Positions 22,701 to 32,935 of a stretch of DNA of 64,000 nucleotides are shown one piece after another (positions within the stretch are counted from its first letter, which is position 1; every line of letters starts with the position of its first letter). The position numbers and the translations under genes were made by a program. The stretch comes from Mauremys mutica (lineage: Eukaryota > Chordata > Testudines > Geoemydidae). The notes under the pieces were generated by a model that saw only the letters and a list, made by a program, of their open reading frames with translations, was not told the origin of the DNA and did no database searches. The stretch lies in NCBI RefSeq assembly GCF_020497125.1, contig NC_059082.1, forward strand, positions 18,713,965 through 18,777,964. Reading direction: 5' to 3'.

Positions 22701-25700
22701 ACAGACCAGTCCATCTCAAAGATGTTTCTGCATCACCTAAATCCACTGGAAAAGATTGGATCTGGATGAGCCGATCTCTTCTCCACAACAGAACCTTGGC
22801 TAATCCTCCCCACTCTGTAAGGCAGCCTCTTAAAGTTTGAGCTCCTGTCATCTGTACTGATAGTGAGTGAAATTCCTCATCACATCCCCACCATAAAGCC
22901 AGAGTCGGGGGATCCCAGCAGAATGGAATCTCCACCCAACCAATGGCAATGTAAGCAGCAGCGCACCAGTCTCTCTGCACCCACTAATCAGAACCTGGGT
23001 TGGAGTAGGATCCACAATCACTTCCCACTCCTTTGAAGCATAGACCTAGTGGCCACAGTGATGTCCTGCCAGCCCCTACTTTCAAAACCTCTTCCGGAGT
23101 GGGACATCCATGGAACCTCTGCTAGTGGGTGAATTTCATGCATTTTGAACAGGACATATTTTAATGGCTTAATTCAAACATTGCAGACATTAATGGAGAG
23201 ATTCCCATTGACTCCAAAGGTCTTTGGATCAGGCCCTAAAAGGTCAGCTGGATAGTGGCTTCCTGTTTGCTCTTGGCTCCACAAAACATCCCACACTTGC
23301 CTCCCTTTACTGCCTGTATATAATCTTATGGTTAAAGAGATGCTTACAAATTGGACCCAGCTCTGATAGACTGTCAAAAGCACAGACACCAGTTGTACCC
23401 AACGTCGCACAAACCTGGAAGAAAACAAAGACTTGTCAAGATGGGATATTTAAATAAGCTTTTTTTTGACCCACCCATTCAAGAACTAATCAGAACTAAG
23501 AATTCAGTCAGAATGGAAATTGCACCTTCTTATTTGAATAGACCAAAGTGTAAATTATTCACATGTATTTCTACCTTGAATTCATTATTGTTACCATAGT
23601 AGCAAAGTGATTCAGACACATTTTTACATGGACAATAGTAATACACCAATATGTCAGTACCCGAAAGCAGAACTTACAAAGACAGGCACTAGGCCTTGCT
23701 TTCTGTCGTCTTCGATGACTTTCTTCAGGGCTTCGCCTCGGAGGGCAAAGTTCTCATCCACAGGCAGAAATTTCATCTTCACAAGAGCAATTAAACCAGC
23801 CTTTTCTACTGAGGAATGAGCCTAAAAGAACAGAAAGTGCTGCCTAGAAATACAGCTCCCTCACTCTATTCCCTCCTCTGGAGACGTCGGAAGGAGAGAA
23901 CAGAAATGGGCTTTACAGTGTGCCTGAGAGGATAGCAAATCTGGGCACAGATGAACCAAGGGAGAAGAGAAAGTTCCAAAAACAAGGGGCCCTTACCAAG
24001 AACATCTCTCTCATTTATAGTGAGGGAGATCCAGCTCCAGCATCTATTCTATGGCAATATGTATGTTCTGAGGAAACAGATGATCTCTCAGGTGCTGTGC
24101 TCTGGATGGAGCACATGGGAGGTTTGGCCAATAGTGGGAAGGAAGAAGGGCTAAACGCAGTAGTGGGAGTCAGGTGAATGGGGATCTCTTAGTGCCACTA
24201 TGACCTTAAGAAAGGCATTTCACTTTGTTGTAAAAGCTTCCCCTCTGTAAAACGGAAACACCACCACCCACCTCAGGGTTCATTCACAGCAGCACAGTAC
24301 TTTGACTACTGATATAAAATTGAAAAAAAAGTGTTATTATTCAGTCTGATAACACAGGAGCTAATTTGTTTATGCATAACAGTGGGAACCTACCTGATCA
24401 GATGCATAAGCAACAAGACGAGAGTTCAGTGTGGACTCATCAGTATCTGGCTCCAAAACCTTCATTTCCAGAATTTTGTTTTTTCTCGCTGCTAGCAGAG
24501 CAATCAAAGTTGATTCACTAACAGTGCTCTGCAAAGAAACAGCTGCTTATTAATTGCAGAATATCCAGAAGTGTTTTCCTCCTTTCTTGCTAGTTTGGCA
24601 TGGATTTGCTAGTCACTAAAGCAATCATCTTACCCACCCACTACTTTATTTCTGCCACAAGTTATTTCACGTGCAATGGAACCCCACTTATTTTCTCCAT
24701 TGTGCTGCTGGTCTCTGTGGACCAGCAGCAGAAAGTGATGCATTTTGAATGCTGTGTGCTTTGAACGAGCAGGAGAGCATTAACAAGAACAAAGTATTGT
24801 ACATTTTCTTTTGGCTATAAAATAGTATAATCCACAGAAATTATGGGCCTGGAGCAAGGCCCACTGAAGTCAGTGGAAGTTTTTCCATTGACTTCAGTGG
24901 GCATTGGAGGAGGGCTTATGGAAACAGTTAAAAAATGCAGGGCCTGATCTTAAATAATAAATAATAATAATTGGAGATATACCAATCTCCTAGAACTGGA
25001 AGGGACCTTGAAAGGTCATCGAGTCCAGCCCCCTGCCTTCACTAGCAGGACCAATTTTTGCCCCAGATCCCTAAGTGGCCTCCTCAAGGATTGAACTCAC
25101 AATCCTGGGTTTAGCAGGCCAATGCTCAAACCACTGAGCTATCCCTCCCCCCAATTCTTGCAATTCTTACACATTCAAAGTACCCAGGACTTGAAGTAAA
25201 TGGGGCAGGGTTACTGGCATGAAGAAAGGTTGCTAGAGAAGTGTCCACTATCCACAGGTAGTTTCACATAATTTTGGAGCATACAAGGATGATGTGAAAT
25301 GAAGAAATCAGGAAAAGTTATGTTGGCCTCATTTAGCAATAACACAGGTCCAAAGAGAAATAACTCCGATATCGTAACTCAGGGACCCATCGTGCAATGG
25401 TGCTACATAAAAATTGGATTTTAAAATTACAGAATGTAACCACATTTAGAGTTAAAACGTTTCTCCTATTATATACCCTAAATATCCCTTGCTGCAGATT
25501 AAACCCATTGCCTTTGGTCCTACCTTCAATGGACACGGAGAACAACTGATCACTATCTTCTTTATAACAGCCCTTAACATATTTGAAGACTGTTAAGTTC
25601 CCTCTCAGTCTTCTTTTGTTAAGACTAAACTAGACTTTTTTTTTTTTAACCTTTCCCCATAGGTCAGGTTTTCTAAACTTTTTATCACTTTTGTTGCTTT

Positions 25701-28700
25701 CCTCGGACTCTCTCCAGTTTATCCACATCTTTCCTAAAATGTGGTACCCAGAATTGGACACAGGACTCCTGGAAACTTTACCTCAGGTAAAAACTTCCAC
25801 TAACTTCTAAAGGGAGTTTTGTTTGAGCAAAGGAATAGCCATTCTGAAGTGTGCAAATCAATTCTGCAGAACACCCACTGAGCTCTCCTACCTGTAATAC
25901 TCCTCCTCCCTGGCTGTCTGGGTGATGGTGCAAGAACGTATCTGGAAGGCCCAGCATTTTTGCCAGCCAATCCATTACATTCATTTCCAGTTCTGTACAG
26001 GCTGGACTGGAGGCCTAGAAATTGGAACAAATAGACTCAGTCATGTTTTAATCCCTCTGATAGTAACCCTCTGATAGTAAACCTCATACCCTATGTTTTC
26101 CTTAAGTGACAATACTACAGTTTTTAAAATATCCATTGCAGTTGACTAGTTTGGATTTGAAAAGCCATGGATTACTGTGCTGACATTCATGTCCAAGAAA
26201 AATGGGAGGATATCCCATATATCCCAAAGTTGTTACTGGCACTTCTGAGAGAGAAGCAATGGACTATGGTTAAGGCACTAGGCTGGGACTCAGGAGATCT
26301 GGATTCAATTCCAAGTCTGCCAGGGACTTCCTCTGTGACCTTAGGCAAGTTCCTCATCTGTAAAATATGTTTAATAACATTTCCTGTCTCCCATCCTTGG
26401 TCTGTCTTGTCTATTCAGATTGCAAGCGCATTGGACAGCATCTAGCACAGGGGTAGGCAACCTATGGCACACATGCCAAAGGCGGCACATGAGCTGATTT
26501 TCAGTGGCATTCACACTACCCAGGTCCTGGCCACCGGTCCGGGGGTCTCTGCATTTTAATTTAATTTTAAATGAAGCTTCTTAAACATTTTTAAAACCTT
26601 ATTTACTTTACATACAACAATAGTTTAGTTACAAATTGTAGACTTAGAGAAGGAGACCTTCTAAAAATGTTAAAATTTAGAGTGAATAAATGAAGACTCG
26701 GCACAGCACTTCTGAAAGGCTGCCGACCCCTGATTTCATCACTACTGCAATACACACAATAACTTTTGACCACTTTTGCAACGTGAGCCTGCATGCTGAG
26801 AAAGGGTGATCTCCAAACTCTCACTGACCTCGTCTAAACCAACATAAGCCCAAGGGAATTGACAGGGACTGTTACTAGAGGTTGCTGTGCTACTTCCATA
26901 CCAAGAGCAAAGAGATCAGGTTCCTTCCTAATGGTTGATTTTTGTCATTTTGCCTCTTAGGGCTTGTCTGTACTTGCAGGTTAGCACACATTAAGGTAGT
27001 TTAGCTTAGCCCCGGCTGGGTTAAACTAAATAAGCACAAGGCTTCTAGGGTTGCCAACCCTCCAGGGTTGTCCTGGAGTCTCCAGGAATTAAAGATTAAT
27101 ATTTAATTAAAGATTGTCATGTGATGAAACCTCCAGGAATACGTCCAACCAAAATTGGCAACCCTACTCTTGTTCCAGATTAAGAGTATCCACACAAGTC
27201 ATTTAGGAACAGGTAAATCAGGAACAACTTTATATGCGCACAAGCCCTTACTGGTGTATCATCCTTGCTCTTGCTGCCATTCACTGAAATTATGACATCT
27301 AAAAATTGGAGATTCTATTTTTTTAAAGCAGTTTTATATTTTAGTTGTGCAAACAGCTTAAAATGGTTTGAAGTAAATACATTAATTTATTGATTCATAG
27401 ATTTTAAAGCCAAAACACACCATTATGATCATCTGGTCTGGACTTCTGCATAACACAGACCAAGGAACAGCATTTCAAAACTATATAAAACCAACATTAT
27501 TTACCCATGTGAATCCCAAACAGTTAATAGCATCAGCCAGCATGTCCCCCAGCAGGGAAGGCCAGGAGGTAAGAGCTGGAAAGTAGGCGTGCATATGTGG
27601 ACTCTGCCAGTGGACAACCTAGATCAGAGGATGCAGAGAAATTATGCCCAGAACAATGTCAGAGAACTCTGAACCAGCCAGACAAATTAAAACAGTGTGG
27701 TGGGAAAGGCTCACCAATCCAGGCTGAAGATCTGATAACAGCAAGTTTCAACATTAACAGCAAAAGAGCATTGTCAAAAGATAGTAATATGCAGTAACTA
27801 GATAAATACTTCTGGCTTAGTTTGGAGTTTATCTAACTTAAACATACAGCCATACATTTTCAAACAGGAAATAATGGTCCTATGGCAACCATCCATTACA
27901 GTAACTTTATTTTACATCAGATTATTCAGGGAGGCTTATAATTGTATTTTATGGAGTTCGCTGCAACTTATTGATTTCACCATTATTGAACTGCAATCCC
28001 ATGGATCTTCTCCCCTGTTAGAATGCCTGTGCTAGTTAATTAAGTAGAGTTCACTATGAACTACTCATTTCCAGGGTGCAGATGTTCACACTGGATGGTA
28101 ATGACACTTTCCTGCGTCCGGTTCTACTCTAGTTCTTACCCCAGGCATGATAATCTTCTCAATGTCTCTGAAGATGTTGTCCCAGCTGTCTGGCTCTACA
28201 GGGGCACTGTCTGGCAGCTGGGCTCTCATGTAACCAGGCTGCACATCTGGAGTCACCCGTCTCTCTCTCACGTTGCTCAGATACTGGCAAATGTAATCCA
28301 CCATTTCTTTCCCTGGAAGAGGCAGGATGTGCCCTTTGAAGTCAGGCCATAGGAACAACAGCACATAGCAATTCACACACAGTCTTTGCATTTGATAGGG
28401 CTCAGTTATCAAACTGCTCAATGAATAGCTGCAGTACTGAATACAGTGGACACTCCAGAGCCATCAAGGCTTGGAAAACTTAACTGAGTACATTAAAAGA
28501 GCCATGTTTTCCCCCTGTAAGTCAGCTGCTTCTTGTACTGTATCTCACACGTCTCTTGGGAGTGACCCAGTGACAGCAAATCCTGAGTGATGGACTTTGG
28601 CTTTCAACGGTACAGTGGCATGCGTCCTCCCTTGAATAGTGGCTGGAAACTCTAAAGTGCCTTGGTCTCAACCCCCTAACTCAAGAGCAGGTCAGGAAGA

Positions 28701-30296
28701 CAAAGGAAATCCACTGATGTCCGTAAAATGCTTAACATGCCAACTACATTGAAACCTACACTAAGGACCCCTGTGCTTGGCAGTTGCTTCTCTTCAGTGA
28801 CCATTTTACAGTAGCCCCAGGGTTTCCAGTACAGATTGTTAGAATTTAGTTAAAAATGCATCTCTCCTCAGAAGCTGACTTTGGCTAGTGCCTTGAGAGT
28901 TTGCTTAAGACTCTCTCTGTCCCCAAGAAGAACCTCCCTTGATGGCATTTGCTTAGCAATATACTTGTTTCGTTGCCCATATAATAAAAGAGCACCAGAT
29001 TCCATGGTAGTAGTTTCAATTACTACACTCAGTTTATAACAGCCTTGTGGACCTGTACTCTCCTGTTCCCCTAAGAACACACTGTGCACACCACAGCTGA
29101 GATGCATTTGTGAAACAGCCTCTCAAAGGCAAAGGGTTTCTGAATATTCCTCATGAAGGAAAACAGCCTTTTCTCTGGAAAAGGCAGGGAGCCCAGAGCC
29201 AGGAGACCTGGGTTCTGGTCCCAGCTCTGAACTGGCTCTTTCTGTCAATGGGTCAGACATTTAACTTCTCTGTGCTTCCATGTCCCATTCGTAAAGTGGC
29301 CTAGAGCCCTTTGTAGCATGTGTGTAAAAAGCTCTGAGATCACAGATGAAGAGAGCTATGTCGGTGTTAAGTATCAGACGGTATTTCTCAAGCGCCTTGT
29401 AACTTGGCGCAGTGTCTAATCACTGATGGATATTCAGATAGTCTCAACCTCAACTGAAATTGGCTGAAATGGTGTGTTTCAGAGAAATAAAGATCATGCT
29501 CAAACCTTTCATAGTCCTCTCTCTCTCCGTGCTAGTCAGGGACTATCCCGTCACTCCCTGAATGCAATCACGGCTCTGGGCTCCTTCTCCACTTGCTAGA
29601 CACTCTCCCCTTCCTGAGTCAGCCATGGAGTGTGCCTAACTTTTAAACTATATGACATGTTCTAATGGGCCTGAGCTGTGCCTTGATTTACACCTCTGCA
29701 ACCACGCTGACATCAGCAGGGTTTCATGGGGTGTCGATCAGGCTGGCAGTTGGTCCATGGTACATAACACAACCCTCTCCCATAAGGTTATTCTAGACTG
29801 CGGGGCTACAGACCATTGCCGTAGGCTGCTGTAGTATTTTATTTATAATGGCAAGGAAATGAACTGACATCAGAGCCATCCTCTGAAACTCATCTTTGGA
29901 GGGATATTCCACCCAATCTCTCTCCTGCTGCTTTACAATGTTAACTCCCGTTAACCTGAGTGCACAGTGTCAGCCTGCATGGGTATGGGTGTGTAAGTTC
30001 ACTTCAGTGTGCAGAACCCACCTAGGGTGACCAGACAGCAAGTGTGAAAAATCGGGACGGGGGTGAGGGGGTAATAGGAGCCTATATAAGAAAAAGACCC
30101 AAAAATCGGGGCTGTCCCTATAAAATTGGGTCACCCTAAACCCACTTGGACTGCCATGCTCCACTCCCAGCCCCACAACAGATTTTCTCCCAGCAAGCAA
30201 ATGCCTCCCCTCCCCCCCACACATTTTGATAGCCTGGAGAGGTCCGCAGGAAGATCTGCCTCACTCACCTCTCTCTCTGTACTCCCCTGGTTCCAT
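18989..30296 (-). CDS. HDC: HDC, histidine decarboxylase (complete, 12 coding exons)
   Basis: PLP-dependent group II decarboxylase converting L-histidine to histamine in mast cells, gastric enterochromaffin-like cells and neurons. Coding exons in transcript order: 30296-30269, 28312-28140, 27618-27505, 26014-25892, 24528-24394, 23821-23678, 23414-23348, 22576-22414, 22299-22209, 21043-20945, 20027-19926, 19726-18989. All junctions are GT/AG and in frame, giving 658 residues (human 662). Landmarks: AHSSVEKAG with the PLP-stacking His193, [11 protein letters not shown] with Asp272, NPSKW with PLP-binding Lys304, YLRHANSG with catalytic-loop Tyr333, and IPLSRRF with Ser353, the residue matching human Ser354 linked to histidine preference over DOPA. 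The long C-terminal tail has [19 protein letters not shown] and [19 protein letters not shown] blocks typical of HDC and absent from DOPA decarboxylase. No damage is visible. Confidence 0.97.
19926..20027 (-). CDS. HDC: HDC exon 11
   Basis: 34 codons, phase 0, acceptor attacag and donor gtaaag. It encodes [29 protein letters not shown]. Confidence 0.95.
20228..20301. repeat. Short palindromic repeat in HDC intron
   Basis: CTGATCCACAACCCACTGAA is mirrored by 'tgatgggttgtgaatcag'. A MITE relic of about 75 bp. Confidence 0.5.
20945..21043 (-). CDS. HDC: HDC exon 10
   Basis: 33 codons, phase 0, acceptor ttcacag and donor gtatgt. It encodes [20 protein letters not shown] and QAHVRH. The Ser in IPLSRR is the residue tied to histidine specificity. 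Confidence 0.95.
21768..21858. repeat. Short palindromic MITE relic
   Basis: 'ctagatcctcagctgatgtc' is mirrored by 'catcaactgagaatctggctc'. In the intron between HDC exons 9 and 10. Confidence 0.5.
22209..22299 (-). CDS. HDC: HDC exon 9
   Basis: 91 bases, phase 2 to 0, acceptor gatag and donor gtaagt. It encodes [20 protein letters not shown] and ATDFM. Tyr333 in IYLRH matches the flexible-loop tyrosine (human Tyr334) needed for productive decarboxylation. Confidence 0.95.
22414..22576 (-). CDS. HDC: HDC exon 8 (PLP lysine)
   Basis: 163 bases, phase 1 to 2, acceptor tctccag and donor gtgagt. It carries [37 protein letters not shown]. Lys304 in NPSKW is the Schiff-base lysine; Asp272 pairs with the PLP pyridine nitrogen. 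Confidence 0.97.
23348..23414 (-). CDS. HDC: HDC exon 7
   Basis: 67 bases, phase 0 to 1, acceptor ttccag and donor gtaagc. It encodes [14 protein letters not shown] and LSELGPI. The short exon has no start codon and was located from the VCATLGTTG motif, which is invariant in HDC and DOPA decarboxylase. Confidence 0.94.
23678..23821 (-). CDS. HDC: HDC exon 6
   Basis: 48 codons, phase 0, acceptor ttttag and donor gtaagt. It starts AHSSVEKAG, whose His (residue 193) stacks on the PLP ring in this family, and continues [15 protein letters not shown] and ends GLVPVF. Confidence 0.95.
24394..24528 (-). CDS. HDC: HDC exon 5
   Basis: 45 codons, phase 0, acceptor tttgcag and donor gtaggt. It encodes [20 protein letters not shown] and [16 protein letters not shown] contributes to the PLP phosphate pocket. 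The predicted protein numbering falls one behind human by the next exon, so one codon is probably missing in exon 4 or 5. Confidence 0.95.
24845..24919. repeat. Short palindrome
   Basis: 'gcccactgaagtcagtggaa' is followed by 'tccattgacttcagtgggc', a hairpin-forming relic in an HDC intron. Confidence 0.5.
24962..25155 (-). mobile_element. tRNA-derived SINE with CR1-like tail
   Basis: On the minus strand it begins GGGGAGGGATAGCTCAGTGG (A box) and has GGATTGTGAGTTCAATCC (B box), then a unique body and a tail with 'aaggtcccttccagttctag' matching CR1 3' ends. This is the layout of chelonian tRNA SINEs mobilised by CR1-type LINEs. Confidence 0.85.
25360..25790 (-). mobile_element. CR1 LINE fragment, antisense
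   Basis: The plus strand reads 'tttgaagactgttaag', 'ccataggtcaggttttctaa', 'tttatccacatctttcct' and 'cagaattggacacaggactc', the reverse of CR1 sequence near the end of its ORF2. Located between HDC exons 4 and 5. Confidence 0.75.
25892..26014 (-). CDS. HDC: HDC exon 4
   Basis: 41 codons, phase 0, acceptor tttctag and donor gtagga. It encodes [20 protein letters not shown] and [16 protein letters not shown] and QGGG are the conserved PLP-phosphate-side motifs of group II decarboxylases. Confidence 0.96.
26247..26445 (+). mobile_element. MIR-like SINE
   Basis: It has 'aggctgggactcaggagatc', 'tctggattcaattcc', 'ctctgtgaccttaggcaag' and 'ttcctcatctgtaaaat', the core of MIR elements. Confidence 0.75.
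26448..26732 (+). mobile_element. hAT MITE, second copy of the 12240 family
   Basis: 285 bp, ends CAGGGGTAGGCAACC and GCTGCCGACCCCTG, with the same AT-rich interior as 12240-12544. The flanking 8-mers (ATCTAGCA and ATTTCATC) do not match well, so the target duplication has decayed or one end is altered. Confidence 0.8.
27046..27166. mobile_element. TA-flanked MITE
   Basis: 121 bp with ends TAGGGTTGCCAACCCT and AATTGGCAACCCTA and an inner 'ctccaggaatt' repeat. Different family from 12020/30023 but the same style. Confidence 0.7.
27505..27618 (-). CDS. HDC: HDC exon 3
   Basis: 38 codons, phase 0 at both ends, acceptor gatctag and donor gtaaat. It encodes [20 protein letters not shown] and [17 protein letters not shown], the conserved PALTS active-site stretch. 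It has no usable start codon of its own and was found by translating the minus strand between exons 2 and 4. Confidence 0.95.
28140..28312 (-). CDS. HDC: HDC exon 2
   Basis: 173 bases encoding [30 protein letters not shown] and DIEKIIMPG. Acceptor ctcttccag, donor gtaaga. This is the N-terminal domain that in group II decarboxylases wraps around the partner subunit of the dimer. Confidence 0.96.
29160..29345 (+). mobile_element. MIR-like SINE
   Basis: 'gagccaggagacctgggttc', 'tctggtcccagctctg' and 'tccattcgtaaa'-type words mark a diverged MIR core. Confidence 0.6.
30023..30138 (+). mobile_element. TA-flanked MITE (Tc1/mariner-like), copy 2
   Basis: 116 bp, ends TAGGGTGACCAGA and TTGGGTCACCCTA. 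It lies in the first HDC intron about 130 bases downstream of the donor site and keeps the 'gagcctatataag' word of copy 1. Confidence 0.75.
30269..30296 (-). CDS. HDC: HDC exon 1 coding part (start codon)
   Basis: 28 bases: ATG then codons for MEPGEYRER and the first base of a Gly codon, donor gtgagt. The ATG at 30296-30294 gives the same short N-terminus as mammalian HDC and joins in frame to exon 2, which decides the start. Confidence 0.92.
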
Positions 30297-30399
30297 GATG
30301 GCTCCTTCCAAAGTCACCCCCTCCAATCTGGGCTGTGAATCTTCAGTTGGCTGCAGGCAGCTCTGTCCTCCTTCACTGCTGGCTACTCATCCTTCCGCC

Positions 30400-30405
30400 T
30401 TTATA
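30400..30405 (-). promoter_or_regulatory. HDC: HDC TATA box
   Basis: TATAAA in the context GGTATAAAGG on the minus strand, about 105 bases upstream of the HDC ATG. Transcription would start near 30375 and give a 5'UTR of roughly 80 bases. HDC is known as a TATA-type, tissue-restricted gene. Confidence 0.7.
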
Positions 30406-30412
30406 CCTCTCT

Positions 30413-30418
30413 TTATCT
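30413..30418 (-). promoter_or_regulatory. GATA-factor site in HDC promoter
   Basis: AGATAA (WGATAR) eight bases upstream of the TATA box. GATA2 is a known activator of HDC in mast cells and basophils; a role for this particular site is inference. Confidence 0.4.
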
Positions 30419-31889
30419 GCCAGACCCACGCATTTCAGAAAAGGGTTAGCGTAGGCAAATTAATGCAGTGGGAACTATGTATCTAACTCCTCCCCACTGT
30501 GATTCTCAGAGTGCGTGTGTGTTTTCCCTGCACCCTTTTGATGTCTAAGATAATTTCCTCCAGATGATTTGTTTCTGCATTAACCCTTTTTACTATTGGG
30601 AATGCAGCCTGGTATTCAGTCTCTGTCAACAGCCACAGAGTAAATCACTCCCCATGAAATAAACCAAACACACGTTAATGTACAATTTGGATGAGGATGG
30701 GGAGGGGGGGGTGACCAGGATGGTTCCAAAAGCAGCCCAACACAGCATGGGGATAAAGAAAAGCAGACAGAATCCTTCTCCATATTGTCTGTGCCCATTG
30801 GGAACAGTCTCAGTGGCACTTACTTTCCTACCCAGCCTAGTATTGTTAAACCTTCGCATGTTACATCATGGGCTAGGCCAGTCTTTGATGGCTGCAGCAG
30901 ACAACTGCCTAATAGCCCAATAGCCAGAAGCAGTGTTGTCAACTCTTGCAAGCCTTGAAATATTTGGTATTTTTCTTAAAGCTCCTGGAGGCACGAGGTG
31001 ATGTGAGAGTCAGTTTTCCTTTTTGGGGAAAAAATGTTACTAATGTTCATAGTTGGAAAGAAAAGCTTGAAAATCTGACCCAAGTGCACCCTAAATCCTC
31101 AACAATGAGAAAGGAAATTAAAAGAACCCAACCTTCCTATCTGCCTTCCTTTCACAGTCTCGTGATTTTGGGCGGTCTGCCTCATGGTTTGTGAATGGCT
31201 GGGGTTGGTAATACTGACAAATAATAAATGTGAGAAGGGACGGATGTCTCGGGGGTGGGGGCACTGTGACAGTGGATTATAGAGGCTGAACTGGGCTGAG
31301 GCCAGTAGGGACCAAAATCATTACAGATAGCGGTCTTGTGACCTCAGGGCCATATATTGGTGTAGTGCATGAAATTCTGTGTCCTGGCAATGGCTGGAGC
31401 CAGGGAGGATAAGAGCCTGCTACTTACTGGCTACTAACAGAATTACTGTTTTAATTCAAGTTGTGTGTTCGGCACTGAAGGGGTGGGATTATAGTCCCTT
31501 GGTGGGTGCCTATAGGAACCCATTGTTCATTATATACATGCTAATGGAGGGGTTATCCACTGAGTTTTAAGTGGTAAGCGTCTACATTTACAAAAAGCCA
31601 TCAGAGCAGCCAGCAGCTTTGCTGGGAGACCAAACACAGTGGCCAGGGATGGTGTGGTCCTTGGAGATCCAACTGCTCTTCCTGCCTTCTCCTGCCTAGA
31701 GCTGGTCTCCCCAGAGCAGGGCTGAGGCACATTGGCAGTGTGGAGTGTCAGGAAGCTCATACAGCTGCTGTCAGGTCTGCCATTTCTACAGACCAATAGA
31801 AGACTCTGGTCTCCAGGGCTATCAACCCTGCATTTTCCACCAACCCTGAAGATCACTCATAAAAGATATCAGAGGGTTGAAGCATAGAA

Positions 31890-32935
31890 TAAAATAAGAA
31901 ATCCACACATCATTGTGATGAGAATGGTTAAAGGATTTTGAAACCCTGACTTTATAGTGATAGACACAAGGAGCTCAATCTATTTAATTTAACAAGGAGA
32001 AGATTAAGTGGTGACTTGATTACAGTCTGTTAGAACCTACCAGGGGGAACAAATATTTAATAATGGGCTATTCAGTCCAGCTGAGAAAGGTACAGCATGA
32101 TCTAATGGCTGGAAGTTGAAGCTAGCCAAAATCAGACAGGAACTAAGCTCTGTTTTGGACTGTGTTCCTGTCATCTAATAAACCTCCTGTTTTACTGGCT
32201 GGCTGAGAGTCACGGTGAATTGCAGGGAGTGGAGGGTGCAGGGATGTGACTCCCCAATACTCCGTTACAACTGGTGGCACCTCCCCTCCCACTTCCTGCA
32301 ATTTACCATGACTCTCAGCCAGCCAGTAAAACAGAAGGTTTATTAGACGACAGGAACACAGTGCAAAACAGAGCTTGTAGGTACAGAAACCAGGACCCCT
32401 CAGTCAGGTCCATCTTGGGGGGTAGGGAGCCCAGACTCCAGCCAGCTCCAAACTGAAACCCCCTCCAGCAGTCTTACCCAACCACACACCCCAGCTCCTC
32501 CTCCAGCCTTTGTCCAGTTTCCTGCACAGAAGGTGTTACCTAGCCCCAACCTCCTCCTGGGCTCAGGGTACGTGCTCACATATCATCCCTCAAGTGAAGT
32601 CACACCCTGATATCCCACCACCATCCAGTACCAATGCAGACAGTACCAGTAAAACTCCCACACAACATTCCCAGGTCAAAACTCCCCACTCCCTACTCCG
32701 TCACATAAGGCATAACATTTTAACAGGGAGAATAATTAACCACTAGAACAGTTTACCAAGGGTCATGGTGGATGCTCCATTATTGACAATTTTTAAATGA
32801 AGAGTAGATCTTTTTCTAAAAGATCTACTCTAGCAATATTTTGGGGATGCTCTATGACCTGTGTTATAAAGTTCAGACTGGATAATCACAGTGGCTCCTT
32901 CTGGCTTTGGAATCTATGAATCTGTGAAGCTTCTC
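31890..32935 (+). mobile_element. CR1 LINE, split by LTR insertion
   Basis: Left part to about 32145 has 'cagggggaacaaatatttaa' and 'aatggctggaagttgaagct'. The right part from about 32711 has 'accactagaacagtttacca', 'ttggggatgctctatgacct' and 'tctggctttggaatctatga'. Together they form a contiguous CR1 3' segment interrupted by LTR-derived DNA. Confidence 0.75.
32146..32705. mobile_element. Inverted LTR pair inside CR1
   Basis: The left arm (about 32150-32269, plus orientation) runs 'ttcctgtcatctaataaacc', 'actggctggctgagagtcac' and ends TACTCCGTTACA. The right arm is the same LTR in minus orientation, with its U3 start at 32705 (TGTGACGGAG on the minus strand). The arms meet around 32270-32280 ('actggtggcacc'). 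An AATAAA is in each arm. Confidence 0.65.

Noticed and set aside
24962..25155. tRNA-like A and B boxes
   Set aside because: They belong to a SINE: no complete cloverleaf is followed by a tRNA 3' end, and the unit continues into a CR1-like tail.
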